Source: Mactra quadrangularis
Lineage: Eukaryota; Mollusca; Bivalvia; Venerida; Mactridae
Length of the DNA: 64,000 nucleotides
Direction: 5' to 3'
Assembly (NCBI GenBank): GCA_025267735.1
Contig: CM046303.1
Coordinates: 55,135,403-55,199,402 of the forward strand
In this document: one piece after another, positions 54,704-64,000 of the stretch
Layout: every line of letters begins with the position of its first letter
How positions within the stretch are numbered: position 1 is the stretch's first letter
Program-made: the position numbers and the translations under genes
Notes under the pieces: model-generated
Databases searched by the model: none
The model's input: only the letters and a program-made list of their open reading frames with translations
What the model was told of the DNA's origin: nothing

Positions 54704-56555
54704 TAGGGGTGTAACAATAGGTCGACTTATCGCTGTATCGCGATAGTTTACCTTGCAATAGCAATAGGTCGATAGAACTTTTTCAAGTCGATAAATATCG
54801 CGATAGTTTTTCTGACTATCGACTTTTTTCGATAGTTTTCTTAAAAACGAGAGTTGAGCCCCATAAACGCTTTACTTTCATCTTTTTTTTAATGAGAGAA
54901 CTCCACATTGATACGGATCAAATTAAATCTATTTAGAGGCCGACAGAGGAACAGATAAGCTGCGTATCTGCGTAGCTACGCAATTAAAAATCTCAAAAAC
55001 CCTATAAGAATAAACAATTTGCGTATCATAACCCAATTAAAAACTCCTTTACTCATAATGTCTCGAAATCGCCGCGTATCGAACGTAAATAAAAAATCGA
55101 AACTGGTCAGATAAGAGATGCAAAAAATAAAACTTCACGCGACAATTACATGCCAATTACATCTCATTAAAACCCAATTGTCGTTCACACGCTGGGAGTT
55201 TAACTCGCCGACATATAAATGCACAAGGATGTCACAAAATCATAATAATGTCGCCGACTTATGATTACACGCTCGATAACATCTGTATATACCTTTACCT
55301 ACACCCGTCAGAGTACATTGGAAATAGCGCATATATATTTTTTAATTGTTTGCAGCAATTAAATCAATATTTATCCTTTGTTTGAGGACAAATATGTGTT
55401 GCAGTTTGAGCAGAAATCGAGGTAAACAATTTAAGATATGTGTCGGCATTTTTTTCACACTTACTTTGTCGATGTTTGATAGCATAACAATGACATAATT
55501 GCAATTTCTCATTATGTAATCATGGAGTCTAATATAAATTAATCGTCATGAAAAAATGTATTCTTAAACTAGCATGACCTAACTTGTTAAATTGTATTAT
55601 ATATAAAGCTTAATAATATAAAAACGACATCGGCGATCCCAGAAAGTCATTTTTTCTTTGTTAAAATTACTGACGATAACTGTCAGTAACACCGTATTGT
55701 GAAATTAAATTTTATAAATAGTGTTTTGTACTATTTTACAACAAAAATATTTTATAATATGTAATTTAGTATTGTATTTCATAAAAATAAAATCCCTTCA
55801 ATGATGACTTATTGTCATATATTTTCGCGACACACGCTATCGCAAATTAAGTAAAACATTCTTAAATCTTCATAATTAATGTAATAAGCTTATTATTTTT
55901 CATTTGTTTTTCTTAATTTAGCAAACAGTGCCCCAGGAACCGACAAATTCGAACTAACGTTCCCGTTTTCTGGTGTTCGTTGATAAAACAAATGTCAAAA
56001 TGCCAGACATTTTTTTTTACTTGCCAACATTTGTTTCGGTGTAATTTTAAAAATGAAGCATAATTATATGTTTTTTAAATTCAATTAAAATACTGAAGAT
56101 GCTAACATAACTATACTGTGTTTATCATTATCATTATGTAATTATGGTAATCGATGACAAAGAGTTAGAATAACCAAAAAGTTAGTTGAATAAAACAGTT
56201 TGTTGATTAATCAGCATTTCAAATAACCAAATAAATGACAAGTTGTTATTTGATACAGAAAAGTTATTTTCAAATTAAGTCATTATTTTGTAGATTTCTC
56301 CACTCCTGTGAACTAAATTCTGGCCAAATCTTTGAAACATTTTCCTGCAATGTTCTGTCTGAGTTCTGTCTTTGACCAAGAACATTAATTGTTTATTGTA
56401 AAAGACTTGAAACTGTTTACCGTTGTTTTTATAATAAAAAAAACTATCGTGATAGTATCGCAATAGTTTTTTTACTATTGCAATACTATTGCAATAGTAC
56501 TTTTATTATCGCAATACTATCGCGATAGTGTTTTTGGCCGCAATAGTCACCCCTA
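54704..56555. mobile_element. hAT nonautonomous element, 1.85 kb, intact TSD
   Basis: Starts TAGGGGTGTAACAATAG, ends CAATAGTCACCCCTA, flanked by perfect GCAATTAC (54696-54703 and 56556-56563). Subterminal clusters of ATCGCGATAGT-like palindromes occur at both ends. The interior shows no hAT transposase frame, so it depends on an external source. Lies in the intergenic/CBY1 intron 1 region. Confidence 0.92.
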
Positions 56556-56569
56556 GCAATTACCAGTCA

Positions 56570-57060
56570 TGTATCTACATCTATACAAAACTACTGTCAA
56601 CAACTGACCATTAGGTTTCAGCGTAAGTGGCAGAAATAGAAAAAGTAGAGTGAAAATAAAAAAGTAAAGGTAGATAGTAAAATGATAGAGAATAGTTAAA
56701 GGCTTTGGATGACTGCTTTCTGTGCCTCTGACCAGGCCTCTTCGGCTACGGAAGCAGTCCCTGTGAATTCCCCCAACCGGCACAGCCCCAACCGTCATTG
56801 GTTGTACTGGCAGTCAATTCGGGCATTAATATGTAAGAGAGGATAGCCCCTGTCTGAAAGATGCCAGATCAGGGGCCTCAGCAACAGATTCTGGTAGGTT
56901 ATTCCCTACTATGGTGGTGCAAGGTAAAAAACTGTACTTGTAGGAGTCTGTGTGAGCCATGACTTGTCTGTATGCTTTAGTATGCTTCTTTCTGGTTCTT
57001 CCAATAGCCAGAATTAAGTAATACCTAGGCTCTAGGTTACGTGAAAATGCTAGGAGGGTA
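56570..57060 (-). pseudogene. LINE 3' fragment (reverse transcriptase C-terminus)
   Basis: On the minus strand from about 57030 to a TAA near 56834 the frame reads RTRKKHTKAYRQ..., TDSYKYSFLPCT..., NNLPESVAEAPDLASFRQGL, the familiar C-terminal tail of non-LTR retrotransposon ORF2 proteins (motif 'D.YK.SF.P.T...WN.LP', here with W replaced). Downstream to about 56570 is a pyrimidine-rich 3' tail. The catalytic domains are absent, so this is a 5'-truncated dead copy. The hAT element ends just beside it. Confidence 0.75.
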
Positions 57061-57334
57061 TGAGACCCCCCTCAAAAATTGTTTTTTGCTTCATTGGCTA
57101 AGGTGCATTTTTGATGCTTTGGCCACCGTTTTATGCTAATAAGACAACATAGATACCCTTCCATCCTATTTTAATGAAACCTGCAATTTCATACAGGCAA
57201 AAAAAGTAATAAGTGAACATTTTGAATTTAATATAACACTGAGTTGATATGATCGTATTTACAAACAATAGAAACTGTATCAAACATAATAACCTCAGAG
57301 AAAGTTTATACAGATAAATGACATTGCTAATCAT

Positions 57335-57609
57335 TAGGGCTGTCACGATATGCCAGAAGCATACCGCTATATATTGCAATACGCTGTCATTGTATTGTAA
57401 TACGTACCACAATATATTGTGGGCTTTTAGATTCATTGTTCCTGTGCTGTATTTAACAGAAAAATTGCAAATCTTATATTCAATTACTGAAAGAATCTAG
57501 CCTCTAAGTATTTATGGTCATTTAGAACATGAAAATTTATTAGTTAGCATGTATTGCTGTAGCTGCATATTGCTATATAACGGTGTATCGGTATATCCTG
57601 GCTACCCTA
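57335..57609. mobile_element. hAT MITE with CTAATCAT target duplication
   Basis: Ends TAGGGCTGTCACGATAT and ATATCCTGGCTACCCTA, 275 bases, with perfect CTAATCAT on both sides (57327-57334, 57610-57617). Subterminal ATATTGCAATAC / GTATTG repeats. Noncoding. Confidence 0.88.
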
Positions 57610-57617
57610 CTAATCAT

Positions 57618-58247
57618 GGTTTTGATCAAAACGTTCTTTTTCTTGTTGAAAACAGTCAAATGCTACTCAACATTCAAACATAAAAAATTAGCACAAGACA
57701 TTGCTTTGTTTGCTAGCTAAGGTATGATTATCAATCACTTTATCTAACCAAAAAGGAAGGTAAATTATCCTTTCTTTCAGTCAAATCTTACTCAATGGTA
57801 CCTATGCATTTTAAAAGCAAATACTAAACGGCTGCTAATAATTAAAATTTTAATTCAAAATGAAATGGCTAAATGATTATCACTAAATAATTTTCAATAA
57901 TTAAAAACATATTTCAGTGTTAGATTTTATTTTTTAGACCAACTTGCCCAGGGGGGCAAGTTGAACATGACATAAATCTTTGTCGGTTAATTTAAATCAA
58001 ATTTGAATAGATTCAAAGTAAATCAATTAAATTTGATATAGCTCCAGAAATGTCTTTATTTTTAAGAAAATTGATTTTACAACAATATAATTATAACAGG
58101 CAATTCATGATAATTTTGTTAGGTTGTAACTTAAAACTCAACAGATTGTGCTACAGAATTATTTTTTTCAAATTTTATGATTGTCCTAAAATTAAAGTTG
58201 CGCCTGTATTGTAGGGTTCTACTATGTTTTTTGTTATTATTTTTCAG
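57618..58247. other. End of CBY1 intron 1
   Basis: AT-rich and unrecognised, leading to the polypyrimidine tract and TTTTTCAG acceptor at 58247. Confidence 0.4.
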
Positions 58248-58253
58248 ACAAAG

Positions 58254-58440
58254 ATGCCTCTATTTCCATTTGGTGACAAATTCTCCCCTAAGAAAACTCC
58301 ACCACGTCGTGCTCAGTCATTATCAAATTTACACTTAGATGCTGAAAAGTCAAGAGAAGAGTTTGGTCCTGATCTTGGACCTGTTAAATTGAAGTTAGGT
58401 GGACAAGAAGTTGCATTTGAGAATGGAATGTGGGTTCAAG
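58254..58440 (+). CDS. CBY1: CBY1 coding exon 1
   Basis: Begins six bases after acceptor TTTTTCAG|ACAAAG; ATG has A at -3. Encodes residues 1-62 (MPLFPFGDKFSPKKTPPRRA...) and ends CAAG|GTACAT, leaving one base. The open frame upstream of this ATG lies in the intron and is not coding. Confidence 0.95.
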
Positions 58441-59684
58441 GTACATGATTATTCATCACTAATTCTCAAGTTGTCAAAATTTTTCTTTATACCATCATCA
58501 TGGTGAATAATAATGATTCCTTTAGACTTGCTAGCTTGTGTGTCAAAGGTTAGACAGAAAATGACTTTTTGCTGTTGATTCTCACAATTCACTGTTATTA
58601 AATTGCCTTTAATATTGGTGAAAATGCATCTTTTTTACCTATTTCTGTATTAGCATTTTGTTTATAATCTTAACTTGGTGTCATTGTGATGAAAGTTTTG
58701 ATAATACTCTAACATAGTTTATGAAATTAATCTAGATACTTAACTGATGTTTTTCTCTGATAACTTTTAATAATTTACTATAAGGTTTTCCCTTATGACT
58801 TGCTACAGGTTAAACTAAACAAGCTCAAGAATTGAGTACTCTCTCTGTACTTGAACTATTTATTTCTCTTCACAGAAACTGGACCAAATGCTGCCAGTCA
58901 TAAAGAAGTCATGAAACTAAGAAGAGACAACCAAAATTTGTCTGAGGAAAATAATCTCTTGAAACTTAAAATTGATATCTTATTGGATATGGTAAGTTGT
59001 TAATAATTTGCTTGATTTATATACCGGTATATATATATATACCTGTGTATTTGTACATTTTACTTGCAAGCGATTGATGACTAACCTTCTTTTGTTTACT
59101 GTGAAAAGCTACAAACCTTCAGAAAAAAGTTCATTTTGAAGATCTTTCATGATCAAAAATCAGGACAGACCACTGTCAGTCTTGCTTGGTATCATATTCA
59201 TATTTTGGGCTAGATATCTTATTACTCTAATCAAACTGTTTCAGGTGAGTAGCCCTGACAATTGAACAATTGAAACATGCTACACAATATTATGAAAATT
59301 ATCTCCTAATGACATGAACCATAAAATTGTCCATTGAAGCATATCACAAGGCTTTCTTGTAATAAGATCTAGGAGTAAAATCATCAAGTTGCCAAAATGA
59401 GATTTTAATTTATTGAGCTGACAGTTCAAAGAATCAAGCTGAATAGGCCTAGCAATGATCTATCAATCTCATTGACGTTTTTGTTGTCAAGTTTTATCAG
59501 CTGATTAGGTGTTGTTCACCATCATATTTGCATTTCAAACCCACCAATACAACCACTTATATTTAATTTTTTGTCTGCATTAATGAATTCTTTTAATTTA
59601 TTTTTTCAGTTGGCTGAAACTTCTGCTATATCACATTATCATGAAGCTGAAGTAAAACAATTAAAGGCAAGAGGGAAGAAGTAG
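58254..59684 (+). CDS. CBY1: Chibby homologue, three coding exons, 125 aa
   Basis: Whole-gene entry. Coding bases 58254-58440, 58876-58991 and 59610-59684 join in frame (378 bases) to 125 residues, essentially the length of human CBY1 (126). Chibby proteins bind beta-catenin and antagonise Wnt signalling, and act at the ciliary base (distal appendages/transition zone). Seen: the N-terminal FSPKKTPPR block, the RRAQSLSNLH segment where Ser22 aligns with the 14-3-3-binding Ser20 of the human protein, the FENGMWV block near 56-62, and a C-terminal coiled coil (about 72-112) with heptad Leu/Ile (EENNLLKLKIDILLDML). It ends with a short basic tail KARGKK, where vertebrates have a basic nuclear-import tail. 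Recognition is secure. Nothing is broken. Confidence 0.96.
58876..58991 (+). CDS. CBY1: CBY1 coding exon 2
   Basis: Acceptor CTTCACAG|AA; completes Glu63 and encodes ETGPNAASHKEVMKLRRDN..., including most of the coiled coil and the conserved EENNLLKLKIDILLDM. Donor GATATG|GTAAGT, phase 0 out. The intron before it is 435 bases. Confidence 0.95.
59610..59684 (+). CDS. CBY1: CBY1 coding exon 3 (stop codon)
   Basis: Acceptor TTTTTTCAG|TTG; 24 codons and TAG. Encodes LAETSAISHYHEAEVKQLKARGKK, the end of the coiled coil (compare LSESTAESH... in vertebrates) plus a basic tail. The exon is too short to appear in simple ORF lists. Confidence 0.94.
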   Translation: MAETSAISHYHEAEVKQLKARGKK

Positions 59685-59837
59685 TAGCTGTATTTATATA
59701 ATAAAATAGAACAATTGACTGTGATAATGTGTTGTTAGGCAGCGAGAATGAATTGTTTTCCATTAATAGTTAGCATTTTCTCTCATTTCAATTGCTTTTA
59801 TGAAGCAATGCTTTTATAGAGAATAAACATTTATACT

Positions 59838-59901
59838 TAATCTCATAATACTATAGAAAATCTCGTAATTTTATAGAAAATCTCGTAATTTTATAGAAAA
59901 T
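59838..59901 (+). repeat. 21-bp tandem repeat in CBY1 3' region
   Basis: About three copies of a unit containing TATAGAAAATCTCGTAATTT. Short and AT-rich; probably transcribed as part of the CBY1 3' UTR if a distal polyA site is used. Confidence 0.75.
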
Positions 59902-61059
59902 TATTCTATAATGACATTTTTTGTTTCATTCATAAGGCTTACAGCATGTATGAATGTCTTGAGCACAGTTATTATTGAATATAGGTCTACTTGTATGTTT
60001 TTTGACCACTGAAAAAAAGTGAGAAAACTGATACCTGTTTGTACCCTTTCAGAGTGTCAAAATTTATTCCTTGCTGTAACAGGTCTTTTATTGAAAATAT
60101 AAAAAAAAAATGTATTTTCATGTGTAAAGGGAGATAATAGGTCACTTTCATTGAAAGTTTTATCTCATAATTATACACTGGCAAGTTTTTTGTGTGAATC
60201 TTATTCATTTGATATGATAAACAAGAAAAGTAATATGTATTGTAAGAATTGTTTAAGCTTTTCAAAATTAATGAAGTCTTCGAGTGTCCAACTTTATAGT
60301 GATTGAACTTCAGTTTCCAAATCCGTCCATTCTGCAGTTTTATCTTCATTAAATTCATAGTGTACAAAGTCTACTTTATTATTGCAAAATATCATATTCA
60401 CTTTTCTTATTGTTAACAAATTTGTTTTAAGCACAATGTCATTGTAAGTTGTGTGTCTTTCATTGTGTCATTATTTTTTTGCTGAAAACTTGCACAATTA
60501 ATAAAACTTGGCTGGTATGGTCCTTTAACAAACTTATGATAGCACTGATATCATAGATTCAAATCCTAGAAAACTGTTTGTCATGCCAAAAGAAAATCAT
60601 GTTTCAATCCATGAGACCTAGAGGGATCATAAACAACTGTTATTTCTGATGAATTAGAATGTATCTCACCATGGTGTCTATAAAATTGACTTGAGGTACT
60701 ATTCTCTCTAAAACAAGATTTCATCCTATGTTTTGTTTCATCAGAAAACTGTGCTTATGTTATGTGTTGTTGTTTTTTTTTTAAACTCCAGCGGTCTATT
60801 TGGGTGATATTGTGGAAAAATGGTGACATTTATAATTTAAGCCTAGTGAAATTCTACAATAATTTCAATCACTTGCCAGTCAAGATTCTTTATGGTTAAA
60901 ATGCTTATTTTACCATGATCTGTTTTAGACATTCACCTCAACATTTTAATGTGTTTTTAATGCACAGGCTGTTGGCACCAAAGAGACAGCATGTGTTTTT
61001 ATGAGTATTGTATACTGTATTGATTATTCTGGAGCTCCAAAAAACACAGAAATGCAGAA

Positions 61060-61175
61060 AAAGGATGGAGGGTTGATGTTTCAAAGGAAGTCTTTTTGCA
61101 TTGAAGAAACAAAAAAGGGCACGTTGGAATGAAAAACAACAGAGTGGAGTGCTCTGCTACTCTGCTTTAGAATAA
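61060..61175 (+). repeat. Dispersed repeat C, copy 2
   Basis: TGATGTTTCAAAGGAAGTCTT, GCATTGAAGAAACAAAAAAG and CTGCTACTCTGCTTTAGAAT align with 31795-31930. Confidence 0.6.
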
Positions 61176-61335
61176 TCACTGTGTGTATAATGTATTTTAT
61201 TTATTTGAATGATCTTAATGGATGCTACATTGTAAAGATATTATTATTCTATTTTTATTTTTCCAAATTGTAAATTATTTATCATTATGTATATAAGTAT
61301 GTTTTGTAGAATAAAAATTATGTAATATTTGAAAA

Positions 61336-64000
61336 TTGTTTATTATTGTCTTGGAAATTTCTTTCTGTCTTTGAAAATATTTTCTGTTGCCATGAAGTGA
61401 AATGTCATCCTTGGTTCTAATCTGAAACCTTGTTTATTTCTTTTGCACATGAATGGTGAAATGACATATACTAGAGTACTGATCAAGTTTTGTTGAAAAG
61501 TAACAGCTGTGCAAGCTTTTAAAGATGTGTCACAAACTAACATAGCTTTAAAAAATTCCCTTGATTTACTATATTGTATTTTGTATTCATAATACTTAGA
61601 TCTTTATATATGTGTATTGTATCTTACACATTTAATTTTATTAAACCCTTACTTACAGACTTAGTTGGCAGACATCTCATATGTTCAAGTGTCAGACATT
61701 GTTGTGAGATATTAAAATGAAAACAATAGTCAGTATTGGAGAGTTTGATCATTGAAAACAACAGCCTAGACTGTAAGTCTGATATAAAACAGAAACGCAA
61801 TAAGAACTAGGCTATATTTTACCACCAATCAAATAATTATAATTTTATTCCCAATCAGCTAGCTAACAGTAATAATTAAGCACAGAGTGACTGTCTAATA
61901 TGTGATTACTCAAATTAGATCAAACAAACTCTGGCATGTGTCATTATAATGAGTAAAGGTTGAGTTTACAAACTGGGAATTGGTTGATTGTTGATCAACA
62001 TGATTTAGATGATAATTAGTACAATTTTTCAATGTTCCTTTTGAAAATGATTGGCGAAAAATGTTCTAATAGCAAAAGGTTGATAGAAGAAAATTCAGGA
62101 CATTTTTTGTAAAAAAGGGGAGATTGGACTCCATGACCTTTTATACCCTGAACTCATCTACTGTTTGTTCATAAAAGATATTTGTGAATGCAAGTTGAAA
62201 TTTTATTTGCTATGCCTTATGTTTCATAATGTTTTATGAATAGAACAGATGGATGTATTTGGACTTCACATTATTATTTTGATTATATAATTAAATAAAA
62301 CTTCAGTTATTATCATGTATTTCACAATAATTCACAGTATTTCTATAAATAGACATGGTGAAATAATGGTTTCATGAATATTTAAGTAGGAAGCCATGTA
62401 CATTGTATATAAAACTTTATGATAATATTTAAGCATTGATTCATGAAGGATAAGGTTCACAAAGGGTCAAAATTGGCCCCGTCTTGACTTTGTACTAAAG
62501 GTTGTTATATAAAAGATATAATATATAAGATGATTAAAAAAGGCAATTAAAGTAAAGGTATTTCTAGTTTGTTCGATGGCAACTCATAAAAATAAAAAAA
62601 TAAATCTAAGTACCCTGAGAGAATGCAGTATGGCAGGACAAACAGACTTCCAGAAAATATGTATCATATCTTTTAAACTGCCAAATGTGTGATAAAATTA
62701 TGCTGTGTGTATATAATCTCATTTGAACCAAGGAAGATCCTTGTTTGAACCACAGAAAAGAGTATCGACTTATTAATTATTCCATACCTTGTAAAATATA
62801 CATAGTGGATCTTGCAAAGTTATGATGTTACTCTACAAGAGACATTTTTATGTGTGTGTTTTTTTTTGAAAGCAGATTAGTAAGGTGGGAGAAAAACAAT
62901 TATGTTATAATTATAGTTAAGTCTGTTTTAAAGCATATTTCTTTCAAAATTATTATTTATTTATATCCCCTTCCCCATGAGCCTGATCCATACATCCAGA
63001 AATCAGATAATAAAAGTCCATTTATGGAATGTACTACATCGTACATCAAAACTTGAAATAAATTGTAAATCAAATGTCACATTATAATTATTTGATTGTG
63101 ACCCTGTCACTTTTTCTAAAATCCAGAAATCAGATTGCTTTGATTGTACATCATGAATTCATAAATTTGAGACGAAATATAATTATATATGTCTGTCTGT
63201 TAATTATCTATACAATCAAGGATACAAATCATGTTATATCCTGTCATAGTTAAACAATAAATTCTAAGATAATGACAGATAACGATTTTTATCTTTAATT
63301 GCATCAGATACGCATGAAGACATCACTGATTAATTATGTCGGGTATTTTGATGTGTGAATTTTTAATGATCTTGATAACATATTTTCTTTGAGTAATGTA
63401 GATTTACATTGCTGTATTATTAGTATAGATACCGTTTTTTTTTCATATAAAATTTAGCTTTAGTGTGTTAAATCACATATATGGCGGCATAGAGGCTACA
63501 TATTATCGAAGACTGCCACCAAATTATTGCAATGATCGAGTCAGGTTGCCTCGAAATTAATTTTAATACAATTTCTACTATTTAGATCTAATACTTGATA
63601 TAGAAAAAGAAAGGCCAATTCAAGTCAAATAAAACACTTAAAATACGTTTTAGCAGCGACATAGATATATAATTCCCTCGTTCTAGATATCACAAGGACC
63701 CTATATATGGTCCTTGCAAGTTGCAATGGATATCACCAGGCGATATTCGTACCGGTAAACTGCGCTTTTAAGTAGTCTATAATTATAATATACATAATAG
63801 ACTCTATAACCCAAGACCCTTTTTAGAACCACTCGTAATGAAAATCCTTTATTAGTCACGGATGTACATAGAGAATATTAAAATATCATTTGGTTCGCTT
63901 TGCGAAGTATACAAAATGTTGTTCACACTTAATTAATTTGTTTTATTGCACTGAATAGATTTTTTAATTATTTGAACTAGTTTTATTCAATGAACACAAT
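61336..64000. other. Gene-free stretch to window end
   Basis: AT-rich, no coding signal. One small perfect hairpin, CAAGGACC-loop-GGTCCTTG, lies at about 63691-63717. Confidence 0.3.

Larger units (their letters stand above)
59685..61335 (+). other. CBY1 3' UTR and flank, candidate polyA signals
   Basis: AT-rich sequence after the CBY1 stop. AATAAA hexamers occur at 59700-59705, 59822-59827 and 61310-61315; which is used cannot be told from sequence. It also contains a 21-bp tandem repeat (59838-59901) and a dispersed repeat (61060-61175). The 126-residue minus-strand frame at 59987-60367 shows no domain and is not called. Confidence 0.4.

Noticed and set aside
56553..56798. 81-codon minus-strand frame starting MTVGAVPVGG
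   Set aside because: It lies downstream of the LINE ORF stop, in the retrotransposon's 3' tail.
59987..60367. 126-codon minus-strand frame, the longest after the TMC exon frame
   Set aside because: Antisense to the CBY1 3' region, Lys/Asn/Tyr-rich as expected from AT-rich DNA, no motif.

Overview
This window looks like nuclear DNA from an invertebrate animal, most likely a bivalve mollusc. It is AT-rich, its two genes are split by GT-AG introns, and the introns carry tRNA-derived SINEs, many small inverted-repeat transposons and tandem-repeat-cored elements. The species assignment is inferred from this repeat style and from the two gene families; nothing in the sequence proves it. There are no bacterial operons, rRNA genes, intact tRNA genes or CRISPR arrays.

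Two protein-coding genes can be read exon by exon. A transmembrane channel-like (TMC) gene occupies about 42 kb of the minus strand (coding 52519 down to 10254). Its 18 coding exons all join in frame with GT-AG borders and give an 812-residue multi-pass membrane protein. A Chibby homologue (CBY1) lies on the plus strand (58254 to 59684) in three coding exons and gives 125 residues. The two genes point away from each other. Possible noncoding first exons sit close together near 54281-54409, so a shared bidirectional promoter is plausible but unproven.

Layout: 1-10250 is gene-free, with a 27-bp minisatellite, SINE pieces and small inverted-repeat elements, and it includes the 3' flank of the TMC gene. 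10254-52549 is the TMC gene, whose introns are crowded with mobile DNA: a 1.3-kb foldback with TTAA ends (13637-14949); a 2.1-kb element with clustered GACGTTTCGACCCC motifs at both ends (17812-19921); a 3.6-kb tandem-repeat-cored element with a terminal hairpin (26405-30017) and a short relative (36668-36915); a 1.35-kb hAT-like element (32907-34257); a piggyBac-like palindrome (37961-38930); an hAT MITE (39095-39493); a foldback inserted into a SINE (39927-40920); and a pogo/Tigger-like element (41671-42604). 52550-58250 is the intergenic and CBY1 intron-1 region, with a 1.85-kb hAT element, a LINE 3' fragment and another hAT MITE. 59685-64000 is the CBY1 3' flank, with nothing else recognisable.

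No conserved multi-gene system is present. The most unusual material is the mobile DNA: several nonautonomous elements can be delimited to the base by target-site duplications, and one intronic array repeats a sequence matching nuclear-receptor DR1 sites. In the TMC gene itself, one splice acceptor is tandemly duplicated.
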